The notes under the pieces are model-generated. The model worked only from the letters and a program-made list of their open reading frames with translations, searched no databases and had not been told where the DNA came from. Shown here piece by piece: positions 26,538-37,855 of a stretch of 64,000 nt of DNA. Made by a program: the position numbers and the translations under genes. Origin of the DNA: Daphnia carinata (Eukaryota > Arthropoda > Branchiopoda > Diplostraca > Daphniidae); assembly GCF_022539665.2 (NCBI RefSeq), contig NC_081336.1, forward strand, positions 806,001 through 870,000. Reading direction: 5' to 3'. Numbering within the stretch: the first letter of the stretch is position 1; each line of letters begins with the position of its first letter.

Positions 26538-26695
26538 TTCTCTTCCATGCTACGAAGGAAGGGAAATCTAGGGAATGGTTCCGGAATCATATCAAACAAC
26601 AACGCCATCTATCGAGCCTCTTTAGTTTCTTTGCCTGTGGGACTTGCACTGTTACGAGGAATCAGACGCTCGAAAGTCCCGTACCAAAACACATC
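26538..26695. promoter_or_regulatory. Bidirectional promoter between MTF-1 and SDE2
   Basis: Only 158 bases separate the two divergent start codons, so both 5' UTRs and core promoters must fit here. No TATA box is visible, consistent with TATA-less housekeeping initiation. I looked for the metal response element core TGCRCNC and saw only a near miss (TGCACTG), so no evidence of MTF-1 self-regulation. Confidence 0.65.
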
Positions 26696-28115
26696 ATGGC
26701 CGACGTTTATCTCGAATCGTTTCCTTTTTCGGTTTGGCTTCAGTTGGAAAGGCAAACTTCATTGTCTCATGATTACCTTGTCGACGAGCTTACTAAGCAC
26801 CTTGGCATTACAAGGCAAGATGTTCAATGTAAATTTTTCTGTGGACACTCTCAAATTTTGCCTGGCAGTTGTGACCCATGGCCCAAAAGCGATACTTTTG
26901 TTAGAACAAGTATCTCATTGGCTGGCGGGAAAGGTGGCTTCGGTTCTATGTTGAGGTATTGTATTTACTTCTTTCATTAATTTTTCTTTACTTATTTTTT
27001 CTTTTATAATTTTTGATTCATGGCTTCAGAGCTATTGGAGCCCAAATTGAAAAAACTACCAACCGTGAAGCTTGTCGTGACTTGAGTGGGAGGCGGCTTA
27101 GGGATATTAATGAGGAGAAAAGGTATGTTGTCTTGTTGATGTATTTGGTAGTGGTAATATAAATCTAAACACCCTTTAAAATGCAGACTTAAAGATTGGG
27201 TGTCAAAGCAAGCTGATAGAGAAAAGGAGAGAGAAGAAAGAAAACAGAAAAAGCTGGAGAAGCTAAGACAGGAATATCATCATGAATTTCATGATCCTGA
27301 ATATTTTAGAGTGAGATCAGAGGTTCTTGACACTGTGAATGAGGCTTTGGAACAAGGTAGTTACATTGTCTACTTTAATTGTCCTTGCTTTGGATTGCAT
27401 CATCTTTGACTTTCAGGATTACAGGCTTCCAGTTCAACAGCTGTTGAGCCACCATTGAAAAAACATAAAGCTTCTGAGGATGGGCCAGCATTAAAAAAAA
27501 CAGCCTTTTGGTATACCTGTTTCTTCATATTTGATTGTTTCAATACCAAAATTTAACAAGCATTTCTAAAATAGGATTGGGGTTTCCGATGAAGAATCTG
27601 ACTCATCGGAAGATGAACACAAATCATCACCGAACACTAGCTGCAAGACCGAAGAAGGAGAATCTAAAGCACCTGAACCCAACAGCCAAGCGTCTGACGA
27701 GCGGCAAACCGAACCAATTGAAACGTCCGATGAAACCGAATCCCCCAATACTCCAAAAGAAGATAACATTCCTGTGGCCAGTCCTACTAAATCAGTAGTT
27801 GATACCCCACCCAAACTGCAAACTGCTGAAGAGACTGTCGTTCCCTCCACACCTGCAGTCGAGGAACAGGTTGCCGTTCCTACACCAGCCGCTCCCGAAC
27901 CGACGGTCTTCTTACCTATCGACTTGCAGAATTTCGACAGTTCCAAAGCTTTGGAGTCGTTAGGTCTTAACCATCTGAAACACGAACTGCAACGACTTGG
28001 CCTGAAATGTGGTGGATCCCTTTCAGAACGTGCATCACGTCTTTACAGTATCAAAGGACTCTCCATGGAGGAGATAGATCCCAGTCTCCTTTCCAAGCCG
28101 CCAAAGAAGAAATGA
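26696..28115 (+). CDS. SDE2: SDE2 homologue (splicing and genome-stability factor)
   Basis: SDE2 is made as a ubiquitin-fold precursor that is cut after a GG; the C-terminal part acts in spliceosome function and, in vertebrates, at PCNA-bound replication forks. Five exons: 26696-26955, 27030-27122, 27187-27356, 27417-27510, 27575-28115; in phase, 385 residues, close to family length. Residues 1-78 form the ubiquitin-like domain; the processing site [11 protein letters not shown] (77-87) is intact. Next comes the hallmark block [19 protein letters not shown], then a charged Lys/Glu/Arg coiled-coil stretch, an acidic Ser/Glu/Pro-rich linker (exon 5) and the C-terminal SAP-like helix pair [19 protein letters not shown]...ERASRL (about 320-372). 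It is divergent from MTF-1 and convergent with the GNAT gene 142 bases downstream. Confidence 0.95.
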
Positions 28116-28257
28116 ATGGTAACAAAGACATACATATGATCATCAACATTTTTATGCGTAAATTGACATGTTCAATACAATTTTGACAGCAAATTTACGG
28201 GCTTACCAAATCAAATTGATGAAGCGTGCATAACTGAAGGTTAGTGGTACTTAATTT

Positions 28258-28956
28258 TTAGTCTTTGATTTTTAAAATGTATAATCGTGCGTATCGATGG
28301 ATATCCTCCGTTGCAAAAGGCATCTTTCCGTTAATTTCCAACCGGTTATAGTCGATTTCCTTTACCATTTGAAAGCCGATCTTGGCAAGTACGTGAGCCA
28401 TAAATTCGTTGACAGCTTCGACTTTAATCGATTGCAATCCTTTGGATTTGGCCAGCATAACAGTCAGTTTGGTGCACTGGGTCGATAGCCCACGTTTGGC
28501 GTAGTCCTCACCCACGGTCATCAGGTCGATAGACAGGACTGGATCGTCATCCAAGTTCATCGCTTCGTGAAGCATTTCAAGTAGATCACAGACGTTTTGC
28601 CACCCAGGCCGCTCGATAGGATCAGTAAATGATACTAAACTGATATCATCTTCTGATCGATTCTTGTAATCAATGTCGTTTATAGCTGCGGCTGCTATTC
28701 TGTTATTGTTACTGGTATCACGAAGAATAATGGAAACACCCTTGGAGCACACGTGACTGATGTACTGCCCTATCCAAGGTCGTAGTTCTTTCTCAACGTC
28801 CCAATTGTCTTTTAAGGGGAATCTATGAAAGAACTCTTTCATGATGAATTCGGTCAATTGTTGCACGTCATCAGCACCTGCCAAATCGAAAATCAGGTAT
28901 GGATATCCATCGCAAACAATAGGAAACGAAACCAGATCTTGAGTAGACACTGCCAT
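28258..28956 (-). CDS. GNAT-family N-acetyltransferase, arylalkylamine-type
   Basis: A single-exon 232-residue ORF. The acetyl-CoA motif A region is DLMTVGEDYAKRGLSTQCTK (the R/Q-x-x-G-x-G/A-type loop in the form found in arthropod aralkylamine N-acetyltransferases), followed by a helix and VEAVNEFMAHVLAKIGFQ, which matches motif B with its typical Leu-Gly-Phe-like segment. Length, the Asp-rich central loop and the C-terminal strand also fit that family, which acetylates dopamine, octopamine or serotonin for cuticle tanning and amine inactivation. The substrate cannot be told from sequence. The lack of introns in a gene-dense, intron-rich stretch suggests old retroposition or intron loss. It is convergent with SDE2. 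Confidence 0.8.
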   Translation of the reverse strand: MAVSTQDLVSFPIVCDGYPYLIFDLAGADDVQQLTEFIMKEFFHRFPLKDNWDVEKELRPWIGQYISHVCSKGVSIILRDTSNNNRIAAAAINDIDYKNRSEDDISLVSFTDPIERPGWQNVCDLLEMLHEAMNLDDDPVLSIDLMTVGEDYAKRGLSTQCTKLTVMLAKSKGLQSIKVEAVNEFMAHVLAKIGFQMVKEIDYNRLEINGKMPFATEDIHRYARLYILKIKD

Positions 28957-31432
28957 TCTCAGACTGACGTGTAGACAACGCCCCTCGAGTGCCAGCAGTT
29001 TTGACAGATAGAGAAATCAATTATCGATTTGTTGATTACGATATCTTGGCCTTCATATTAAATGACCTTCTTGGTCGGTTTTTTTTTTTTGATCTACCGA
29101 TATTTGTATTCAGGGGTCTCCTTGTGAACGCGGCGTGTCATTGATGGAACGTGATTGTCTGAGCGTGATGCGATGACAAATCTTTTTCTTTATTTTGGAA
29201 CCGACTCTTGGCAGAGATGAATGCCTGTCAGTTGACGTTTGGACAGAACACTGCCATTGTGTTGTGATTTTTCTTCTAATATTCCGGCGATGATTTACGT
29301 TTTGAGGGGAGGGGCTGGCCTTTTCGCCGTTGCGACATTTTGGCAAACGAGATGGAAACTTTTCTGTTAATGATCTTCACGTGGAAGGCCAAAAAAAATG
29401 GCAGATAAATATCAACGACCGTCGACGTTGTTGCGCGTTCAAATTTGTTTTCCATCCGGCCAAGTCGTAAATCAAATATGGGACGTCGGTGCTATGCAAT
29501 TAGCTACAGAAATTCATCTTTTTTTATTCGTACGTTAAAGTTAATGTGTAAGAGATTCAAGTTGATCGTCAGGATTTGAACGGATGAGCTACGACTACTC
29601 GTAAAAATACTCTCAACGCGTAGGTCTTATGCGATTTTTTTTTACTAGCACATAAATCATCGCCGTGTCGAGTATCAACAGTGCCTCCCAAGGCCGCTCG
29701 AATGAGATTTCTCACATTTCATTTTCCTGTTTTTTACAAACCGTTTTTTTCTTTTTCACGTTATCGGTTCGTGTTTCGTCTTTACTTAATAACAAACGAG
29801 AGGTCAGGGGAACTCCCGACCGCCAAGTTCACGACTCTGTGGCGCCTTGACGGTCGGCATTCATATTCTAAACTTCGGTTAAAGCACAGATAATTCTAGT
29901 TTTTTACCGTAAGTGGTTTGAGGCCATACATTGTCGGGCTTTCCTACTAACCGTATACTTCTCTATGCCCAATTTTTTAAATCGATTTCTTTCATCATCA
30001 CGAACTGACGTTGTCCTCGTATTTCCATTTAAATTGCGATTGCCAAATGCAAGGAGCCTTCCGTATAGACTGCCTTTTCTTGTATGACCATCCTTTGTAT
30101 CAGGACGCCGACTCTTCGTTAAAATGATGCCCGTATTTATGGTAAATGATAGGGGCCCTCCAGAAAATTAGTTCAGTGCAAAGAACTCTTTGTTCCGTAC
30201 ATTTTGAGGATCGTGATGTTTTGAATTAGGATAATACGTTGCGGGTATTAAGTTTGTAAATTGACCCTTCGCTGAGGGCATTTACATCTCATTTAGAAAC
30301 ATGTCGAGTTCGGGTTAGAAAACAAATGAATAATCATTTGCCACCTTTTATTTGAAATGGAAAGATTTGTATTTCTAATTGGTTCTGCGTTTATCCCGTC
30401 CAAGGACGATGGTATACATTAAGTTAATCGGGACAGAGTCCCGAAAGGCTAAAAATATCATTCACCTTGGCCTCGGAGAAATTCCTTTATGTCATTTTTG
30501 CGCCGTTCGTTCAGAATATGTTGACTGTATGTTGCCTAAACGTTCATCTTCCTTGCATGGATATGTAAACATACACTCACGCGAATTCTGTTCCTCTATT
30601 TTACATAAAAAGCCTTTTGATTTAAAGTCCTTGCCTAATTATTATTGTAAGAGCCTCCATATTGCGTTACACGATTTTGGAACATAATCCCTATTTTTTT
30701 TTTCCTGATATTTTAAATCGGACCGGATTGTACGGAATTGTCGGTTAGAGCGTTCGGCACAATATCTTTTCAAGCATCACCGACTTTAAATTATGCGCTA
30801 TTCTAACGTTGAAATTTCGAAACACTTCAGGGATTCCTAAAATGGGTAGACAACGAACGTCGCTTCCATAAAAAGGAATTGGCAGTTTTGGTAAACTTTT
30901 TTATGTGCAACTTCCAAAATCAGACTACAAAAACTAAACAATAATCGGTTACGTTCAGATCACGAATTTCAAAGGCGTTGCCAAAAAAGATACCCCTGCG
31001 TATTTTCCATGCTCTTGTCCGTAAACGAAAAATGACCCGAACCTTATTTTCAAAATAAAATTTGAAGTGTGTACGATTTAAAAAACAAAAGCGACGGGAC
31101 ATTTGCTTCTTATTAGACAATGTGAACTTCGATTTCTCTCGGTCAGGTAGGAACTCCAGCGCTTCTGCCAAGATAAATCGATTCTTTTTCAACAATGGCC
31201 AAACAAATAGTTTGTTGGCACAGACGATGTGCGGTGCCTATAACCGTCCTTCACGAACAATGTATTTGTTTATGCAGAATGCGCATGCAAATGCCTATAT
31301 CGAGCTAAACTAAAATATGAGCTACGTCGATTGGTTTTCAGTTTTTATGATGTTGCTATTTGTGTGTCTAGCTAAAACGCACCTTCGCCAAAACACTAAT
31401 TTTTACTTCTTCTTTTACCTTATCGTGATTAG
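28957..31432. other. Intergenic, nothing supported
   Basis: The first hundred or so bases contain the GNAT promoter (an ATTATCGATTTG motif near 29020 resembles an insect DRE/BEAF site). The rest shows short open frames without domains. No repeat or RNA gene was recognised. Confidence 0.4.
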
Positions 31433-31902
31433 GAGCAATGCCGGGATAGGAAATTTCTGCCGGCCTGGCTGGAATTTATGAGTATCTTCTGCTGTCCCAA
31501 GGTCGATCTTAATCAACCGCTGATGCCCAACTCATTTCCTCTTCGAAACGCGTGAAGAAAGGCAATCAAGACGCGATACAACCTCTCGTGAGTACAAGAA
31601 CTCTAAAGTCCAGCCGCACGTCTAAATTCTTCCGCCATTCGTTCAACATTGATCGGCTCTCCATTAAAGAAAACTCAAGGTAAAAAATTGCCATTAGACA
31701 AACGATTTTATGAGATTTAAGTTTCAACACTTAGTGATGTGGTTCATTTCATTTCAGGAGAATGGCTATTGTTAATCTCACGCAACAAAAAACGTTCCAT
31801 GGGCCAAGGACTTGTATAGTTGCCCATCCATTGACCCTCAAAGATGATTGCAGCAGCAGCTATAGTGAATTTTTAAAGATGCTTTTAAGGATAAAAGCGT
31901 GA
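31433..31902 (+). pseudogene. Possible broken gene fragment with two exon-like blocks
   Basis: After a good acceptor (ending GTGATTAG, 31432) one frame reads EQCRDRKFLPAWLEFMSIFC and on to a TGA at 31553-31555. The neighbouring frame, shifted by one base, continues with protein-like sequence (KRVKKGNQD ... FNIDRLSIKENS) to a donor at 31679, and resumes in phase after an acceptor at 31758 (RRMAIVNLTQQKTFHG...) to a TGA at 31900. The frame change between the first two parts suggests a decayed gene or a missed micro-intron. I do not recognise the family. A chance arrangement is possible. Confidence 0.3.
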
Positions 31903-32289
31903 GCCTTTTGTGCTCGCGCAATTGCCTCACCAAAGGGTCTTTTTGCTCGTTGAAGAGATACCTGGATATTGCTGGAGGCAGCTACTGGTTGCCCAACTGT
32001 TCGTTATTACCTTCACAGACAGGTAGGGGGTACTTGAAGCCAAGTATCAATGCAATCTTGGTATTCATCAGAAGTTAACGGGGGACCTGAATGTGGAAAA
32101 TTGGACAGTGTTTGCTGCTGGGTTCGTGACTAAGTTTAATTCGCTATGATCACCTTCTGTGTTTATATTTGATTTTGACGGTTGAGTTGCTGAGTCGAGA
32201 TGTATCCCGCTGCGTTTCGCTAAAGGAGGTTTCCCTTTTTTTTTTCATTTGTGTTGTAATTTTGCCAGGACGGATAAATGGCATTTGCA

Positions 32290-33663
32290 ATTCAAATTGT
32301 TTGGCGTGAGGTTCAACAAGTCCTTGATTCTACTTTGTTAGTCGTTGCTCAATAAACTTGTGTAAGCTCTGACCCTGGTTGCCAATACATTATTCACGTT
32401 CTTTCAAATTGCAAAGTCTTATTTTTAATTTTTTTTAATGCTGGTGAATGCAATTTCTAAAAAAAAACTGTAGTTGCTATAAGGTAAATTTAGTTACGAG
32501 GCACAAAATGTAAACAAAGTTAAATCGCATTGCAAAAGAAAAAGAAATGAAAGCGTTTTGATAAACACCTGAATGAACGGCTATGGAAGAACATAGGTTT
32601 TAGGCCACTAACACTAAACCCGTGCAAGAAGACCTGATAAGGCTGTCCCTCTACGCCAAAGGTATTTGGGCTTTGAATAATTTGCCGTTTCATCGTTCGA
32701 CGTATAAGTATTAATCACGGCGGCAGCTTCGACGGTCCATAAGGAGAAAATATGGAGATGGTGACATCTGGTTAATTCTGTCGGGAACATATTAAATCTA
32801 AATAGCAATAAACGAAACGGCCAGTCAAAAATGACAAAAGAGGAATGCGAGCAATGTCTGTTCGGCTTATTTTTAGCTCCACCTATCTAACTTGAACTCT
32901 ATGCCAAACCATGTCACCATGGAATGGCGAAGCGGCCGCGACGGGGACGATCGGCATCGAACCTACCACGCCTTAACAGACCACCTATTATGATCCAGCC
33001 CGATAGATTTATCGATTTTCTCCAGCCTTTCGCCTACTTCTAGTGAAGTAACCATTTTTCGCTAGACCATACATCGCTGACACTCCTCAAGGTATGTATG
33101 TCCCGATCAAGTCTTATATACTCATGTTATTTCCATCGGAATCACGTTGATGCCAGCCCGAACTAAAGATGCTTATTTTCGTGGAATAACAGGTAATTAA
33201 ACGGAAAAGCAAAAAATGAACTTTGTAGCAATTTTTTTCTCCTTTCAGAAAAGCATAATCAATTAACAATAATATAAAAGGCGTAATTAAAAAGCTTAGA
33301 ATTCAAAAACACCGTGGTGGGAGATAGGGACTATGGACTGCTTACGTCAGCACTATTTCCCACCTGTCGCATTGTGACGATTGTTTCTGTATACTGGCAT
33401 TAGTTTTGCTGCCATAATTTAATCTGACATTAACTTAAAATAATTTTAAAAATGTATTTATCACATTACATTGTAATTATATTTATACAGCATTTTTGTT
33501 CAGGTGTAATACGCAGTTCTTCAAAAGAAAATGTGTGAAGCGGTGGTAATTATTCAATCATTTTCTAATGTTACAATTGAAAAAATGTTGAATTAACTGT
33601 TGAACATTGTGCGAAATAGTCAAGAATTATTGAAAATCAACTATAACGGCATTTATACAAACA
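32290..33663. repeat. Direct repeat module A, copy 1
   Basis: Matches 35977-37285 in the same orientation, starting at ATTCAAATTGTTTGGCGTGAGG and ending near CAACTATAACGGCAT. The central part (about 32880-33190) is nearly identical between copies, while the 3' third has many substitutions and small indels. No ORF of note. The flanks outside the repeat differ, so this is a bounded duplicated unit rather than satellite DNA. A third, very degenerate piece (GGCAGCTTCGAC..TATGGAGATG) occurs near 35705-35745. Confidence 0.85.
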
Positions 33664-33801
33664 CTAATGTGGAAATAACAAAGAGGAGAGCTGAAAGTCA
33701 TGCTCACCAGAAATCGTTTAAAGAACGGCTTTATTTATGACCAGACCGCAAGAAAAGATGTTTAATCTTTTCAGAATAATTGAATATAACCTTTTACCAC
33801 C

Positions 33802-34611
33802 ATGGAGGGTAAGAAATATTTTCTCGATTTAGAAATAAATGGTTATAATTTAATTATGAAAGTAGATTCTGGCTGCCACGATTCGATCATCAATAAGCGG
33901 ACCTGGAAAGAGCTCGGTGAGCCTTCCTTAACTAAGATCAATACCATCAGGCGATCGGCAACAGGAGCAGAGGTTCGTGTAAAAGGTAGCTTTAACGCGA
34001 AAGTGAATTTGGCTGGAAGAGAACATATTCTTTCACTCTTAGTGTCGGAAAATGAATGTACGCGGTGCCTGATTGGACGGAGGTGGTTTCCAACTTTAAT
34101 GGATCTCGACTGGAACATGTTTTTCAAACTTGAAACCATAACTATTCGATCGAACGTTGCCATCTGCACAAAGAACAAGTTGAAAGCATCTGCCATGACG
34201 CATAGAACTAAGCCGTTTTATATCAACGTGAAAATTCAAAACATCGAGCTGCGCATGATGTTGGATACCGGCGCAACCTCATCCATCGTCCGGCAATCCG
34301 TTTGGGAAAAACTAGGTAGCCCTGCTTTGACTCCTACGACACGAGTAATGCGCGACACTTCGGATAACATCGTGGAACTGATGGGAGAATGTAAAGTCAA
34401 GGTAGAGTATATGGGTCAAATGGCAATGCTTCCATTGATTGTTGCAAATGACGACCGCATTGAAGCAGTTATTGGAACCCGATGGTACTCACAAATTTCC
34501 TTTGATTTTAATTCGATATTTATCAGCATGGAGTTCCAGCTACCAGTCAAATTAGTGGAAAAGGCTACAGGAAGACAACCCAGAAGTGAGAGGCAGAATA
34601 TCGTGTTTTGA
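33802..34611 (+). CDS. Tandem double retropepsin-like protein
   Basis: An intronless 269-residue ORF whose start context, CCACCATGG, is excellent. It contains two retroviral-type aspartic protease units in one chain. Unit 1: catalytic triad D22-S-G followed by WKELG, and the hydrophobic-hydrophobic-Gly motif LIG (90-92, in CLIGRRWF). Unit 2: D155-T-G followed by VWEKLGSPALTPTTR, and VIG (223-225, in AVIGTRWY). Retropepsins normally work as homodimers of one such unit; here both halves are fused, as in pepsins. The units resemble each other (W-K/E-K/E-LG-x-P-x-L; IG-x-RW), pointing to internal duplication of a retrotransposon-derived protease. No reverse transcriptase, integrase or gag frame is adjacent. 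It sits between modules A and B of the first duplicated unit and is absent from the second. Cellular role unknown. Confidence 0.75.
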   Translation: MEGKKYFLDLEINGYNLIMKVDSGCHDSIINKRTWKELGEPSLTKINTIRRSATGAEVRVKGSFNAKVNLAGREHILSLLVSENECTRCLIGRRWFPTLMDLDWNMFFKLETITIRSNVAICTKNKLKASAMTHRTKPFYINVKIQNIELRMMLDTGATSSIVRQSVWEKLGSPALTPTTRVMRDTSDNIVELMGECKVKVEYMGQMAMLPLIVANDDRIEAVIGTRWYSQISFDFNSIFISMEFQLPVKLVEKATGRQPRSERQNIVF

Positions 34612-35044
34612 TCGTGGAGTCATCGAGAATTCTCTCAATCTAGTCGTGCACAGAAAAGGACAAACTCGTCATACTTGTATGTACGCTATAATCCTACTAC
34701 CCTATTTGTATCCCCTGTTCCAGGACATTGCGCGGATATTCACCTTCAATATGATGAATGCGGAATTGTTTTCGTAAAGTGGGAACGGATGCTATCGCAT
34801 GTGTTGTCGTGAGACTGGAACTGGGAATGATGACGTTTAAGTGTTACTGAGTGAAATTTTCTGTAATTCCCCTCGTAACAACTTGGCGTTAACTAAACCC
34901 AGAAATCCCACAAATCAACTTATTTTTTTGGATCCAAAATTCAATGTTAAGACGGTAATTTTTTGTTTGTTTTTGTTCATTCACAAAATTTCTAATACAC
35001 GCTCTATCGTGTTTAAAGGGTCTTCTTGTAAGATTTACTCATAT

Positions 35045-35565
35045 CATAAATATATATATATATATTTTTAAGGGGGCGTATTCGCCCTTGTGCGATGCGG
35101 TAAGCGATACACACAAAAAATGAGAGGAAGAGGTTGAAAATACTTTGGCCCACGGTGTTTCGTCAAAGGCAAAGTTGAACATCACCGGCTGAAAAAAACG
35201 CCCATTACAATCCTGTCGTTAGTCGCGTTGACTATGAAGAGTGACATTTTTTATGCTGAAGTTTACTTTGAAAAGTGCTATTAAAAATCAGTTATAGTGT
35301 TTGTGGAAAAATTTCTTTTGGGGGTGTGGCTGTACTCAGTCGTTTCTGTTTCTTTCTAGTTACAAACAGGAATGAAAGAAAGCAAAGTGGTCGCTATACA
35401 ATAGTAGTTCCGTTTTGTGGTCTTTCGTCTTTAGTACCAAAAAAAGGAAAAAGTTACTGGAATAAATCTGCTCGATTGTCAACCGTCTCCTAACAACTGC
35501 TTGTTAACCTGATGGATAACTTATGCGGCTTACGGCGCTGCCCTGTGCAAAGGTAAGTCGAGCTG
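35045..35565. repeat. Direct repeat module B, copy 1
   Basis: Matches 37380-37855 in the same orientation. Shared blocks include GGCGTATTCGCCCTTGTG, ATGAGAGGAAG.GGTTGA, CGCCCATTGC/ACA and GTCAAC.GTCTCC.AACA, ending near a CAAGGTAAG. Divergence is clearly higher than in module A. A short (TA)n run lies at its left edge. Confidence 0.7.
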
Positions 35566-35976
35566 CTTCAATGATTTTCAGTCTTGATTTCGGTCTTGAT
35601 TCTGTTCGCGCACTGCGTCCCGCTCTTAATTAGAATTTGAAATAATTTATCTACCATATCTACTTCGAACTATTACTAGGCAAATCTTTTGATTGATTCA
35701 TTGGCAGCTTCGACCGCCTATAGAAAGAAAGTATGGAGATGATGACTCAAGGAAATGCTGTTTATTTCAACTAAGGTATTCTCGTCAGATAAAGCGGGCT
35801 TTTTAAATATTTGTCAATGCATAATATAACGTAGCGCTACGGAAGCAACTGTCTGGACTGAATCAGTTTTTGTACTGCCTAATTTTAGCTTTGCCATCTA
35901 AGAGCCTGAACAGCATTTTGGTAAAACAATATCATACAGCTAAACCGTCACCTACGTTTAAATGATTTGGCGATGA

Positions 35977-37285
35977 TTCAAATTGTTTGGCGTGAGGATC
36001 AACAAGTCTTTGATTCTGCTTTGTTAGTCTTTGCTCAATAAACTTGTGTAAACTCTGACAATACATTATTCACGTTCTTTTAAATTGCAAAGTCTTAGTT
36101 TTGAATTTTTTAATGCTGGTGAATGCAGATTTCTAAAAAAAACTGTAGTCAAATATAAGGTAAATTTAATTATGAGGCACAAAATGTAAACAAAGTTAAA
36201 TCGCATTTCAAAAGAAAAAGGAATGATAGCGTTTTGATAAACACCTGAATGAACGGCTATGGAAGAACATATGAAACAGGCCGCTCACGCTAAACCCGTG
36301 CAAGAAGACCTGATAAGGCTGTCCCTCTACGCCAAAGGTATTTGGGCTTTGAATAATTTGCCGTTTCATCGTTCGACGTGTAAGTATTAAACACAGCGGC
36401 AGCTTCGACGGTCCATAAAGAGAAAATATGGAGATGGTGACATCTGGTTAATTTTGTCGGGAACATATTAATTCTAAACAGTAATAAACAAAACGGCCAG
36501 TCAAAAATGACAAAAGAGGAATGCGAGCAATGTCTGTTCGGCTTATTTTTAGCTCCACCTATCTAACTTGAACTTATGCCAAACCATGTCACCATGGAAT
36601 GGCGAAGCGGCCGCGACGGGGACGATCGGCATCGAACCTACCACGCCTTAACAGACCACCTATTATGATCCAGCCCGATAGATTTATCCATTTTCTCCAG
36701 CCTTTCGCCTACTTCTAATGAAGTAACCATTTTTCGCTAGACCATACATCGCTGACACTCCTCAAGGTATATCTGTCCCCATCAAGTCTTATATACCATG
36801 TTATTTTCCATCGAAACCACGTTGATGCCAGCCCGAACTAAAGATGCTTATTTTCGTGGAATAAGAGGTAATTAAACGGAAAGGCAAAAAATGAACTTTG
36901 TAGCAAAATCTTTATCCTTTCAGAAAAGCCTAATTAATTAACAATAATAAAAAAGACGTAATTAGAAAGCTTAGAATTTAAAACACTGTGGTGGGAGATA
37001 CGGACTACGGACTACATAGTCAGCACTATTTCCCACCTGTCACGTTGTGAGGGTTGTTTCTATATATGGACATGGCTTTTTGCTGCCGTAATTTAATTTG
37101 ACAATAACTTAATAGAATTTTAATAATTTATTTATCGCTTTACATTGTAACTATATTATTCAGCGGCGGTGATTATTTAACCATTATTTGATATTACAAT
37201 TGGAAAAATGGATAATTTAACTCTTTAACATTGTGCGGAATAGTCATGAATGATTGAAAATCAACTATAACGGCATATATGCAAC
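35977..37285. repeat. Direct repeat module A, copy 2
   Basis: The second copy of the 32290-33663 module. It is followed after about 95 bases by module B copy 2, without the double-retropepsin ORF found between A and B in the first unit. The short A-B junction (37286-37379) has no counterpart that I can match in copy 1. Confidence 0.85.
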
Positions 37286-37379
37286 TGGAAAACCCGTGGC
37301 TTTGCCAAAATTTCATTTTGAAAAAATGGTATATACAGTGGAATTTCTTTTTAAACTATTAGAAGCATAAATCCAGCCA

Positions 37380-37855
37380 TATAAATATATTTTTTAGGTC
37401 GGCGTATTCGCCCTTGTGAGATGCGTTAATCGGCACACAAAAAGAAAATGAGAGGAAGGGGTTGATAACACTTTACCCTACGGTGATATGTGAAAGGTAA
37501 AGTCTAACATCTCCGGCTGAACAAACGCCCATTGCCATACTGTCGCTAGTCGTGTTAGGGGTAACATTCATTACTGGTTAAGTTTACTTTGAAAAACGTA
37601 TTGTTAAAAAAAAAAATTACAGTGTTTGCGGAAAACCTTATTTTCTGGTTGTTTCTGCTTCTTGCTGGATTCGAACGAAAATGAAAACATGAAAACAAAG
37701 TGAACGATTTCTTCTCGCTTGTGCTCTTCCGCCTTCAATGCCGAATAAAAATGTAGCTGGAATACTTTTGTTCGACCGTCAACTGTCTCCAAACAGCTGC
37801 CACAATCTTCAGGGAAGCTTAATATCTGCAGCTACCCCTGCCCTACGCCAAGGTA
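37380..37855. repeat. Direct repeat module B, copy 2
   Basis: Counterpart of 35045-35565; the A-then-B order is the same in both units. Confidence 0.7.

Noticed and set aside
32940-32965. tRNA B-box-like GGTTCGATGCC on the minus strand in module A
   Set aside because: The flanking bases cannot form a T-arm or acceptor stem, and no A box lies at the right distance.
32290-37285. Modules A and A' as the LTRs of a retrotransposon enclosing the protease ORF
   Set aside because: Module B lies inside the supposed element and again outside the second 'LTR', the copies lack TG..CA ends, and there is no RT, RNase H or integrase between them. Tandem duplication explains the order better.
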